Positions 1 to 11,345 of a DNA stretch of 64,000 nt are shown here, piece by piece. The stretch lies in the NCBI RefSeq assembly GCF_028640845.1, contig NC_080542.1:64121064-64185063 (forward strand), written 5' to 3'. The notes below the pieces were generated by a model. It saw only the letters and a program-made list of their open reading frames with translations. It had not been told where the DNA came from and made no database searches. Source of the stretch: Ahaetulla prasina. Taxonomy: Eukaryota > Chordata > Lepidosauria > Squamata > Colubridae. Position numbers and translations under genes: made by a program. The stretch's first letter is position 1. Each line of letters begins with the position of its first letter.

Positions 1-1062
1 ATACCCCCACTTCCTTGGCAGATTATCAGTATAGATTTGTTCAACTATGCAGGAAAAAAGTACCTGATATTAGTTGATCATTATTCAGACTTCTAGAAAA
101 TTGAACTACTTCCTGACTTGTCTGCTGAAACTACTATTAGGAGATACAAGGTTCAGTTTCTAGATTATCGCCAATCAGATAGTGATCTCTGATAATGGCC
201 CTCAGTTTCCAAGCCTACAATTTAGGAAATTTGCTGCAGAGTGGGAGTTCAAGCATGTGACTTTCTCACCACATCACTCACAAGTTAATTAAGAAAATTG
301 TTAAGAATTTATGCAATAAAGCACAAAGTGATGGTAAAGACCCATGGAAGGCCATTCTACATTGGAGAAGCACTTCAACCAAGGGCATGGACAGTAGTCC
401 AGACAGAGACTGATGTCAAGGATACTAAAGACCAGTGGCAAATAAGTTGCTTGAGCCTTCTGTGATACAAGCTGTTCCAGAAAAGTTAAGGTTTTAGAGA
501 CAAGTATTCAAGGCAAGATATGACAAATCAACCATAGATTTGCCAGAATTGAATATTGGAGAACGAATCTGTATGACACTGCTGCCTGGAGATCAAACAG
601 GTTGCTGGAAAAGGAGTATCTGTTTACAACAGGTGGCACACATTCCTATCTAGTGGATGTTGAGGGAACTCTCTATCATCGCAACTGTATGGATCTGCAT
701 GTGGCTGAGCAGCCTGATCCTCCATATTCAGTGGACGGGCGAAACTCACCTGATATTTTCAGGCCATTCTTACTCACTAACAATAGAGAATGCACAGTGT
801 CAATTCCACAGACCAATATTAATGACAATCCTAAGCAAGCCGGTATACCTGACAGCAGTCAAATGCAGAACATCCAGTAAGTGGGGAGAAGAGCCCAGCA
901 ACCTCAGCAAGATCAGAGAAGCTCTAAGGACAAAGAGGGCCAGTCTTCACCCATAGTGGCAGATGTTCACAACCACCGAACAGACTTAACCTATAGAATG
1001 TGTTGGTATGGTTCTCATCTGAAATTTTACAATGTTGTTTGGTTAACATGAAAAGGGGAAGA
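1..1062 (+). pseudogene. Decayed Ty3/gypsy pol 3' end (integrase core and C-terminal tail)
   Basis: Translated pieces of a retrotransposon integrase are readable in shifting frames. From base 16 the frame gives WQIISIDLFNYAGKKYLIL, the region of the first catalytic aspartate. From base 176 another frame gives ISDNGPQFPSLQF, the second-aspartate motif, followed by FSPHHSQVN. From about 600 the frame ends in a tail with HSYLVDVEGTLYHRN, like the C-terminal part of gypsy pol proteins. There are several stops (for example after base 90 and near 290) and at least two frame changes, so it is dead. The zinc-finger start of integrase would lie before base 1. A purine-rich tract at 1051-1062 ends the internal region. 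In intact elements the protein inserts the DNA copy into the host chromosome. Assignment to Ty3/gypsy is by motif recognition. Confidence 0.75.
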
Positions 1063-1800
1063 TGTTATAGATCAGGAATAGTCAACCTTTTTATACCTAC
1101 CGCCCACATTTGTATCTCTGTTAGTAGTAAAATTTTCTAACCTGCCAACCAGTTCCACAGTAATGCACCATGTATGCCTCTCGCACATCATGGATTGGGT
1201 TGTGAGGGGCACCGGCTACCAGCTCTGCTTGTCTGTTACAGCTGGATGGGGGAGATGTGCAGCTATTCTGGGACAAACCTCTTTTGTTTGTGGTCGCACT
1301 ATAGCGCCATTTAGTTTCACTTACGTAACGCAAACTAAACTTATGTGCGGGCAATACAAATAGTATATTTTTAGAAATTTAAATTGTCACAGGGAATTTT
1401 ATGAAAACCTAATGAAAATGTTTTTAAATAATGCTATGAAAATTTTTTAGAAAGTCAATTAAATTAAAAAAAGGAAAGTGCTTCAGTATCGGACAAAACC
1501 CCTACCGCCCACCATGAAAGCTGGAACGCCCACTAGTGGACAGTAGGGACCAGCTTGACTACCACTGTTATAGATTGTATGTCTATCTTATATTCAGCTC
1601 TATCATTCCTCTCTATTGTAGTTGTTTCCTGTTGTTTACATTGCCACTATAGATTTCATTTCTATTGTTCCTGTGATGCATTTCCTGTTCCTGTTGTAAT
1701 ATTCACTCTATAATAAGATGGCTTTTGTACAGTAATGGCTTGTAGTGTGTTTACATAATCTGCATGGAACAACCTTGTAACTTCAGAATTAATAATGTAG
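1051..1800 (+). mobile_element. Polypurine tract and 3' LTR of the gypsy-like element, interrupted by a hAT insertion
   Basis: The polypurine tract AAAAGGGGAAGA (1051-1062) is followed directly by TGTTATAGAT, the expected TG start of a 3' LTR. The sequence is broken at 1073 by a hAT element and resumes at 1568 with TTATAGATTGTATG. The downstream part holds repeated TTCCTGTTG-type words (1620-1700) and a GTAATATTCACTCTATAATAAG segment. I cannot place the LTR end, so the right border is approximate. Confidence 0.45.
1073..1567 (+). mobile_element. Non-autonomous hAT element with 8-bp target duplication
   Basis: The left end is CAGGAATAGTCAACC and the right end read on the minus strand is CAGTGGTAGTCAAGC, a hAT-type imperfect terminal inverted repeat. 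Subterminal CTACCGCCCAC occurs near both ends (about 1099 and 1502). The 8-bp target duplication TTATAGAT flanks it at 1065-1072 and 1568-1575. The two short opposite-strand open frames inside (about 1121-1363) show no transposase motif. Strand is arbitrary. Confidence 0.85.
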
Positions 1801-4545
1801 ATTTTTATTCTACTGTTTATCAGTTTTGCTATGATTCTCTGGAAAAGTTGTCTCTTTTAGCTTTCCCTGAAACAGCTCAAACATAGAACTCCATATTTGC
1901 CTCAGATTTTAAATGACACATTACTTATTTCATTCGTCATTGTTCTTAACCCAGAATATTAAAAACAAGCCACAATTATCAAATGTCATTTTATTCTAGT
2001 CAGAACAAAAGCAAATGTATATCTAAATGATGTAATTTTACTGAAATGAATAAAAGCATCCTGTTCAATCCAGTGCACACATGCATGAATCACTAGATGT
2101 TAAACTAGTTCCAAATACTTGATGGTAGTGCAAAAAGTAGAACAAATATTTTTGTAATGTTCCTATAGAAAGCAACAAAATTATGTCAGTTAGCCAAATT
2201 AATTTAGATTGTCTAACAGAAGACAAACAATTTAGCTATTCTCCCTGGAAACAAAATACTCAGTGGCAGTCAAAATACTTATCTTCAGCAAACTGGTACA
2301 AGTTGTTTTTTTCCAAATTAGAAGCAATTTGAAAACTCTTTTGTGACTGCTTATAAATGAATGGGAGACAAATTCTACTGTCTATAATATAATCCATTTC
2401 CTTTGTTGTGTTGATAACCAAACCAACAATCTGAAATTATATTTAACATCCTCTTTCTAGGCATCCAGAGGGGGGGGGGAAGTATTTCTCATGTGAATTT
2501 GGTAGTAAAAGAAAATAAGAAAACTGTGACAGAGAAAAATTGATCTGCTTAGCTGAAGATTACATCAAAGAAATTCAATATTATTTAACACCCTAGAAAC
2601 CAGTTTGCAATATTTAGTAGTGGGCAGCTACATTAGTTATGGTTTGGCTTTGGGACAAACTTTATTTGGAGAAACTGGTATGACTGGATCTAAGCAATAT
2701 CAATAATGCCTAATCATTATTGTAGTTCTTTTCTAACAAAATTCTGTGAATTAAAAAAAATCTGTAGCAAGCAGCTTCCAAAAATACATATTTTAATAAC
2801 TTCAGATACTTATTTATGTATTATATTTGTAAATCTTCCATATTTTAAAAAATACGTATATATTTTTGAACCAATTTATTTAATGATGTGTACTAGTGTT
2901 ATATGCTAAATAGTGGTTGCTGAATAGGATATACAGTTTCTGAAAATAAGATGGGGCAACAGTCATGATATACCATGGCTTTTAAGTAAATTGTTCTGGA
3001 GAAAAAAGCAAATAGAAAAAAATGATTTCCCTATGCAGTGTTCTTGTGAGGGTAAAATAAGTTATTAAATGGGGTTTCAGGGGGAAAAAGTTAAAATCAT
3101 AAATTAGAAAGTAAGTAGAATAACATATACAATATAAATGGAAATAAAATAAAAATGCTTAATGTTACCACTCCATGATTATATCAATTTATGTTTTCTT
3201 ATGGATTATACTGTTTGAAAATTCAGATCATTAACAAGCCAGCATTGAAAGTAAATGAAAGATGTTCAAAATAAACATCCTTTTCAATCTGCTATTTAAG
3301 AATAATTTACAATCTCTTGAGATTTCTTGTAATGTATTATTTCTTGTTATTACATAAATATCCAGGCACATAGGAAAATTTTACATTACCCTGTTGCTTT
3401 TCGATAACGACCCTGCTTCAAAAGACAATATTGTCTGATTCTGTGCAGCAGTGTTCAAACAAGTCATTGGATCATGATTCACGCTTGGCATTCAACTTTA
3501 TAAATTAGATTTAATAAACATTTCCTTTGCCACATTAGGTTGCTTTGTACGCATATTAATTATTTTATGCTACTTCCTTTGCACTATATCTGCTTTTATA
3601 GAGCTTTAGTTTTGAACATATATATCTTTTCAGTATCTTTATCCTTAGTTAATCAGAATTGTAGAGAGAACTAGATAACCCTTTGGGTAATCTTTTCAGA
3701 GACATTTCTTCACTTAAACAGAGAAACAGAATGCTCTGGGCAAATTACTGTTACTTCATTTTTAAAATTAAACAAGAAATTATCATTTTATTAAAAAAAA
3801 AAGATGTGTAGAAAGATAAATATAGATGTTTTTCCTTTAACAAACTATGCTTCGGATGACAACATTTATGATTGATTTGCCATTCTTTAACAATACTATA
3901 ACATTTTCACTTCTTTTTTCTCTGCTTAAAGTAGTATAAAGCTGACCTTGCTGGAATGCCAGTTTCTCCAAATAAATCAGAACATTCTTCATAGTTTGTC
4001 TTTGTACTTCATATATATTGAGAACAAATCATGGCTTAATGGGAACTATGTCTACTGAAGACAGATATCTTCACTTTCTGATAAATTGAGCATAGTTATT
4101 GGAATCATGACAATGACATTTTTAAATATATTAATGTCTATTTTGCTACAATGAAATTCTTGTGTTTCTCTGTCGAAATGATCCATGTTCCATTACAAAG
4201 CCTTGAAATATCCAGATTCCTCATTAAATGATTGGATGAGTTTAAATGGTGGCAATCCAGAGAATTCAACTGAATCAAATGAATTGAAAAACAGACCAAT
4301 TACTTTCTCCTGCTGCCTGTCATCTACTTGTTTTCTTCTTCTGTTAGTGTACTGAACATTTCCTTGACTTTTTTCTTTTCATTTACACATTGAATGAAAC
4401 TTTTTAAACATTTATTATTATTATTGACATTTGTTGCAAGTCTTAGTTCATTCTGACCTTAGTTTTTCTAACTTCATTCTTGTAGTTTTGGGCTATTTGC
4501 TGGTATAGAACTGTCTGCAGATTTTACTCTGCTACTTGTTGCCAA

Positions 4546-4805
4546 TTATAGTGGGCAGCACTCCTCTCTGTTTCAAGGCCATGAACCAGGGCTGTCCAAA
4601 GACATTTCTGCATTCATGTGGCCAGCATGATGTCTTGGAACCCAAAGTGTTACCTGTTTATCTACTCACATTTACTGCTAGGTGGGCAGGAGCTAGGTGA
4701 AGATGGGTGCCTACCCTGTTACGCAATGGTCGAGTCTCAAATTCTGGCTGTTGGCTTTCCAGCTGACAATCCCAGCATCTTAATCCCTGAGCCATCACAA
4801 TGCCC
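4546..4805 (-). repeat. tRNA-derived SINE, minus strand
   Basis: Read on the minus strand it begins with a tRNA-like head: an A-box-like TGGCTCAGGGATTAAGA and a B-box-like GAATTTGAGACTC. The body follows with CTCCTGCCCACCTAGCAG and AATGTGAGTAGATAAACAGG, then CATGCTGGCCACATGA. This order is typical of a widespread squamate SINE family. The promoter boxes are degraded, so it is an old copy. The open frame 4618-4872 crosses it and is not a gene. Confidence 0.7.
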
Positions 4806-5999
4806 TATTTGCTGGTGTGCTGTTTCATTTTTATTTGTTCGTTTCCTATTTATTAGCTATCCATCTCCTTGAATTATATGTTCCTCTTGAGGGTGAGGAA
4901 CCAACCTTGTATTTGAAAAAAGTCAGATTAATATTTTTATTTCAAGGCAACAAAACTAATCAGCCAAAATTCAATAGCAAAAGTTATTTCAGATTTCTTC
5001 CTATATTGTCAATCATGGTCCATTAATTTCAATGGACCAAAAGTAAAAAGGAGAAAATAAATCTATGCTGCAATGCTTCAATGAGAATAAGAAAGAATTA
5101 ATAAAGAAATAAGTGCATGTTTTTTATCCCAGGACCTATGCAATGGAACCAGATTTTCTCTAAAGCCAAACAAAGAGACATTCCATTAACCAATGATATC
5201 TCTGATTATATACTATATATTCCAAAAATCAAACCAGAGCTAAATGGGCTTAAAAGAGTATTTCAAAAATCAAACTTTTCCTCTCTCTTTGTCTTATTCT
5301 TAGAGAATAAATAGTACATAAGAACTATTTTTGAAATTGTTAGTTATCTGGCCCACATGTCTGGTGTAGTAAATTATTGCCCGTTTAATGACTTTTTAAA
5401 ACTTGCATGATGTTTTCAGAGAGCTGTGCTGAGCAAAATATATTATATCATCAACTGACCTAACAATATCTACCAGTATTTGATTAAAAAATTGGCATCT
5501 ATTGAGTATTGAACATGAGATTTCACAACAACTGAATGTGGCACATCACTGAATACAATTGAAAAAGAAGAGAAATTATCCAGGGCCTCATTTTTTAAGC
5601 TTGTAGAAACTTTTCTGAAGCCAAGACAATTGATTTCAGTAAATAATTTGTCCCATTTTCTTCTTCAAGTTCCTCTTAGTATTTTAATGCTAGAAGTTCC
5701 TCTTTTAAAGAAATCAAGTTCTTGATACTACATTCAAGAAGAAAGTACGCATTTACGTGACAGAATGCTTTTCACTTTCAATTTTTGGAATATGTAATTG
5801 AATATGTTCATGAATAAATGCATCTGTCATAGGTAAATACAATTGAACTCATGTTCAAAAATGTTTTTGTCACAGTGGGCAGTTTGCTTAATGAAAGTAA
5901 GAACAACTTCAATGTCAAAAATACCCAAATCAGTCTTGTACTGCTTAGAGATAAGGACAGCCATGGTGTTTTGCTGTGAAGAAGCAGTTTCTTCTATTC

Positions 6000-6597
6000 C
6001 AGTGATGGCTAACCTTTTTGCCAAAAGAGGAGGTCGCTGGAGGGGGAGTCACGTGTGCGTGTGCCCACACCCATTATTATGTGGGCCCTGCCCCCTGCGC
6101 ATGCACATCATCTCCCCCCCACTCTCCCCCTTTTGGCACGTGATGGCACGGTGGGCTTGGTAGGGCCGTTTTTTGCTCTCCTTTGCTCTCCAGAGCCTCT
6201 CTAGGAGCCTGGGGAGGGTAAAAACAGCCTTCCCCACCCCCCGCAGAAACTCTCCAGAGGCCAGAAATGGCCCGTTTGTTAACTTCCTGTCCCACTGGAA
6301 GTTGGTAAATGGGCCGTTTCCAGCCTCTGGAGAGCCTCTGGGGGGGGGTGGAGAATGCTGTTTTTGCCTCCCCAGGCTCCTAGAGAGGGTCTGGAGCCTG
6401 GGGAAAGCAAAAGAAAAAAGGGCCTTCCCCATCCCCAGGCCCTCCAGAGGCAGGAAACACCCTGTTTCCCTACTTCTGGTGGGCCCAGAAGGTCCGAAAA
6501 TCAGCTGACCAGCATGCGCACAAGCAATGCTTGCATACCCACTGATATGGCTCTGAGTGCCACCTGTGGCTCACGTGACATAGGTTCGCCATCATGG
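6000..6597 (+). mobile_element. Non-autonomous hAT element, GC-rich with an internal foldback
   Basis: It starts with CAGTGATGGCTAACC and ends, read on the minus strand, with CCATGATGGCGAACC; both fit a hAT terminal repeat of the CAGTGATGGCGAACCT type. The 8-bp target duplication TTCTATTC is exact at 5992-5999 and 6598-6605. The inside is far more GC-rich than the flanks. It contains an imperfect inverted repeat built around CTCTAGGAGCCTGGGGAGG (about 6199) and its complement near 6370. The overlapping open frames on both strands (6049-6654) come from this foldback and have no transposase motif. Confidence 0.85.
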
Positions 6598-8149
6598 TTC
6601 TATTCAGTAACAACACACTGGCAATACTTTTTTTCATGGCCTCAGTTTAGATAGTATAAATGTGAAAGTACAAGTAGATTTTTTAAAAGTTCTTAGTTCT
6701 GCAAATATTGGGATAGTTACTCCAAATATCTACAGGCTAATTCAACATCATCTTCTGCAATAACTTTTACATTTGCATTTTTACATTTCATCATCAACCA
6801 GAGTGTTTGAAACACTATTTTGTATTTATTAGCTATAATATACTTCTTAATCAAATCTTTCTAATCAAGAGCTTTTATATATTGATTAATTGTATTGACA
6901 GTATAATTAGGTAAATTATAAACTTTAAGGACAGTTGACTTTAAATCACTATTTCCCATTGGAAATACTGAATAATTACTGGAAAGAGTTTAGCTGTGTT
7001 CAGAATGCTTCAGTCTTTACCACCTCTAAAATATATTGGATAGGTTGTTTCAAATGTTCTTACAAAAGTTTCAGCAGAATATGGAACAAACTCAGAATTG
7101 AGTGAAGCATTCAATTTTTTCCCCAGATATTTCAGAATCAGGGAATATCTTCTTTTAAGGAGAACGAATGCAGTCCTTTTACTTGAAACTATTATAAACC
7201 TTGGGATGTAAATTGCAAAACTATCTACTTTTGTAGGAATAGCATTCATTTCCTCTCTGTTTTTTCCCAAATTTTTAAATGAGCTTTTTTCCCCTTTATC
7301 TATATTTGTACTTATTCAAGTTCACATGAAATTGCAAGTCAATCTCATTTTTTCTATAGACACCTATGTTCTAGTTCTTTAAGCTTAATATTTGACCCAC
7401 CTTTTCCCCATTTCTAAAATAATGGAAAATTTATCTTTTGGCAATGTCTTGAATTTACACATTCATTTTAACATTTTGTAGAGTAGTAAAATACAATATC
7501 CTAATAATAAAAACTCATGCTACGAGAGACTGTGTGGAAGATGGGAAAGTAATAGGAGACAAATTAAAACATAAAGAGCTAACAGATAAGAAAGAAGATT
7601 GTTAATATTTATTTCACAAATGCAGCTCAGCCCAGGCTGCAAAAAATCCAACAAAAAGAGATTTAAAATTATCAGAGATACTGTCCTAATAAGTCCTTAA
7701 TAAAGGAATGCTGAAGATTCTCATCACAATTTCAAGGTTCTGTACTCTACCCTCATTGTTGAATTAAAATTTCTTGTTTGTCATTCTTGCTTTCTGGATC
7801 ATGCCTGCAGTATAGGCCTTAGCAAACATCTAACACCATTTTATTTGACATGTCTCAATAATAGTACAAGTTGCTATTACTTGCACCCTAATTTTTTTTA
7901 TGAAATCAAGAATTTCCATTATTCTATGGTCCCCAAGAGAATAATTAATTAATTAATTAAAATAAGAGGTTCAGAAACCTAAGCCTAATGACCACCAAAA
8001 CTATTTGAATGTTCCCTTCCATTACTTCTATTTACATGTTCGCTGACCACTTCTCTCTTTTAACCTACCAATCAAGAGACAATAGGGTGGAACATCTTTT
8101 AGTGCCAACATCATTATCAATGTCATTGTAGAGCCTGTTTGATTTAGGG

Positions 8150-8225
8150 CTTAAGGCACTAAGACACTAAGTCAGAAAGCTGGAGCCTGCAAGTTCCAAT
8201 CCTGTTGTAGGATAGATGAAAATTT
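8150..8225 (+). repeat. SINE head fragment (tRNA-like)
   Basis: GGGCTTAAGGCACTAAG resembles a pol III A box and CAAGTTCCAATCCTG a B box, at tRNA-like spacing. The adjoining words (AAGCTGGAGCCTGCAAG) fit the squamate SINE head also seen at 16.2 kb. The body of the SINE is not continuous here. Confidence 0.45.
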
Positions 8226-8877
8226 GCCTAATAAGTATTAATAAATAATTAGAAATTTTTGAAAGCTAAGAAAAAACTTTAACCAGAGGAACTAGTTGTG
8301 CCTCCGCATACCCAGAAGTAATAGTTATTTAATACTTGACAGTAAGAGTTATAAGGGTTAACCACAAATACTCTATTGGCTTATACAATGTTTCATATAT
8401 ATAGATCAGCTGGAAGATTGTAGCTCTGACACACAGGTTACTGGAATTAAGGAAAGGGACATAATATTTAGCTTAAGCAGTGCTTAGTAGTGTCCCTCCG
8501 GAGTCGAGCAGTGTTTATCAAACATCCCCAGGGGTAATGGGTTTGTATGACAATGAAGTATGAAGAATTCATTGGCATTATATGACAATGAAGTATGATT
8601 AACTAATTAATTGAGTATTGCAGGATAGCTTTGCTTTGAGTACATCTGTAAACATCATGTAACTTTGATATCAATCAGCAATTATCTTTCTTTTGTTTCC
8701 TATGGTAAATTATATAAAAATAAGTCAGTTTGATTTCTGATGCACTTCTTGGATGTGAAACTCACAGTTGTCCTCTTTTGCTTCTATACTTTTGTCTTTC
8801 CTTGGGCTACTGTGGGGCTTCTTCATACCACTCCTATATCTAGGCAATCTATACTGCTTTAAGTATGATTTTGAATC

Positions 8878-9004
8878 AGTTACTCTTCCTCAGCACAATT
8901 CACCTCACAGGATTGTTGTTATGAGGAAAATAAGAGGAGAAAGAAGCATTCTACAGTTTATTTAGGAAAATAATAAAGGCAGAAAAATAATAAAATAAAA
9001 TAAA
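8878..9004 (+). repeat. SINE 3' body fragment with A-rich tail
   Basis: The segment CACCTCACAGGATTGTTGTT followed by ATGAGGAAAATAAGAGGAG matches the body of the SINE seen at 16.2-16.4 kb (ACAGTGTTGTTATGGGG...). It ends in TTTATTTAGGAAAATAATAAAGG and an AAATAAAATAAAA tail. Confidence 0.5.
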
Positions 9005-10884
9005 AGTCACTTTGTTCCAAGACTAGGCATCCGAGGTTAATATTTCTTCTTGTACATAACTGGGGTAAAAAAAGGCAACAAGGAAAATCTGGGCATTGAT
9101 GATCATAATTTTGAACTATATTCTACATTTTTAGTACCAAAAGCTGTGCCATGGGATTGACATGGAAATTTTAAAAAGAATTGCAGTATATTTTCCTGTC
9201 AAATATTTGATCAGTATTTGAAAAGATGAATAGCATTGAATAATGTCAAAATGTATTTCTCTTTCACTTCTCAGCTTCTTTCCATGAAATGCATTAGAAA
9301 GAATTCCTATTATGATTATAATAACTTTGACTATGTACACCTGCAGAATAATAACAATCATAATGGATTACAGAACACATGTTACGATTTTGATGGGTAT
9401 AGGAATGGAATACCACTTGATGTCACAATCAAAATGGGCCTGACTCCTGCTGTTTTTGATCTAATTCCTTCCATTTTATTTATTTATTTGCTCAATTATA
9501 TCATAAAAATACAGAAACTCCCCAGCAGCACAATATAAAAACATTGCAATTAAATAGCCTAAACTCATAAAAACTGTAATAGCCTAATCAAGCCAGGTAC
9601 TACTACTACTCATTCCCCAGGAGATCTCTGTAATAACAGATGGACAACAATGTTGGAATTGTGAATCTCAAAGGGTCCTGACTGGCTGATGCTAAAATCA
9701 AATACTAGACATTTATCTGATGCATCAGACCATGTCTGTGTTTGTAAGATCAAAGCAAACTTTAAACTTTTCTTTTTTTCTCTTGTAAAAGCTCAGGTGA
9801 ATAAGTTTTTTAAAAAAAGGAGAAGTGCTTTATATAAATCAATATATAGACAAAATATATAAATAATTTTCTAGATTGACCAGCCACCCTTATAGCTCGG
9901 AGGAAATTCAATATGTGCCAAGAGATCAATAGCTGTTCACATTTCAGAAGGCCAGTACTGCATCAGGTAGACCTGATAACAAAATGAATATAAGGTTTTA
10001 GACAATCTGGTCAGGAAGATAACTGCTCAAGTCTGGCAATACTCGATGCTGGTAAAAATGGTGCAAATTCATACTGCTGCATTGCTTATATATCTGGCAG
10101 CATCTGGAGTATCAAGTATAAAAGTTTCACACAAAAGGCTTCATCCACATTTTCATGTGCACAAATATTGGGTCTTTTTGGGGAACTCAGTTTTTTTTTA
10201 ATCACATCTAGCTAAAATAAATAATTTAAACCAACAAGAAGGAAGTGGGATACATAACGGATGCACATTTACAAGAAAATGGACAATGAAGTAAGATTAG
10301 TAAGAATCTTGATGTAGCATAGTTTCAATGAGGTAATTTCAAGACAGAAGTGACATTTTCCAATCCTTCACACTGGAAGACAAGAGCCAGTATTGGATTT
10401 CAGAAGTCTTATATCATATTAAGTCAGGGCTACACAGATGAAGTGAACACTTAATCAGAAGTGTTGGGAGCTTATACAGTTTATTGATTTGACATTTTGA
10501 GATTACAACCAAGTTTTACATGTATAAATCCCATGATAAATATCTGGAAGTTCTGAATCTGAAGAAGCGTTTTCTCATGTTGGGGTCTCCAGATTTATAT
10601 GTGACAATACTACATTATATTTCCAAACTTGTGAGAAAACTCCCCTTCTCATGCAATCTATTTTTAAGTGTTATGAAGCAATGATGCAATGCAGATGAAC
10701 TAATACAAGTTTCCAAAGGAAGCAAAGAAATGCTAAGAATTATATTTTAGAAATTAAATCTTCTAGCATTCTCCTTTTTTTCTATAAGAAAAATATCTTT
10801 TTAATTAGCATAAGCATGATTTTAAAAACACTAGTATTTCTAAATGAGTGAAATATGACTGAAACATATATAATGTGATTTGAC

Positions 10885-11345
10885 ATTTTATTTATTTATT
10901 TATTTATTTTGTCACAACAATATATGTAACTATCATACAGAAAGGTTACATAGTATATAAAAGTATAGAAGAAAAGAAAAACAATAGGACAGGAACGGTA
11001 GGCACGTTTGTGCGCTTATGCACGCCCATTATGGTCCTCTTAGGAATGGGGTGAGGTCAATAGTAGAAAGTTTTTGGTTAAAGCTTTTAGGATTATGAGA
11101 AGAGACCAGAGAGTTAGGTAAAGTATTCCAAGCACTGATGATTCTGTTACAGAAGTCATATTTTCTGCAATCTAGATTAAAGCGATTGACATTAAGTTTA
11201 AATCTACTGGTTGCTCTTGTATTATTGCAATTAAAGCTGAAGTAGTCTTTGACAGGAAGGACATTACAATAGATGATTCTATGAGTTAAACTTAGGTCTT
11301 GTCGAAGGCGACGGAGTTCCAAGTTTTCCAAGCCCTTCAAATAGC
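10885..11345 (-). mobile_element. 5'-truncated CR1/L2-group LINE, minus strand
   Basis: The minus-strand frame 11340-11029 encodes the C-terminal end of a LINE reverse-transcriptase protein: LELRRLRQDLSLTHRIIYC, a Cys/Asn-rich stretch, NRIISAWNTLPNSLVSS, ending LTPFLRG. A 3' UTR follows, then a (TTTA)n run on the plus strand (about 10889-10910), i.e. an (AAAT)n tail on the element. Relatives in this window lie at 20750-20942, 59560-59885 and 60000-60830, sharing both the protein end and the GTGACAAAATAAATAAATAA terminus. The upstream reverse-transcriptase domain is absent. Confidence 0.75.

Noticed and set aside
6049..6654. Proline- and glycine-rich open frames of up to 127 codons
   Set aside because: They fall inside the hAT element's inverted repeat and are mirror products of it.
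9131..9538. Open frames on both strands (76 and 100 codons)
   Set aside because: Asparagine- and isoleucine-rich translation of AT-rich intron, with no homology recognised and no splice context.
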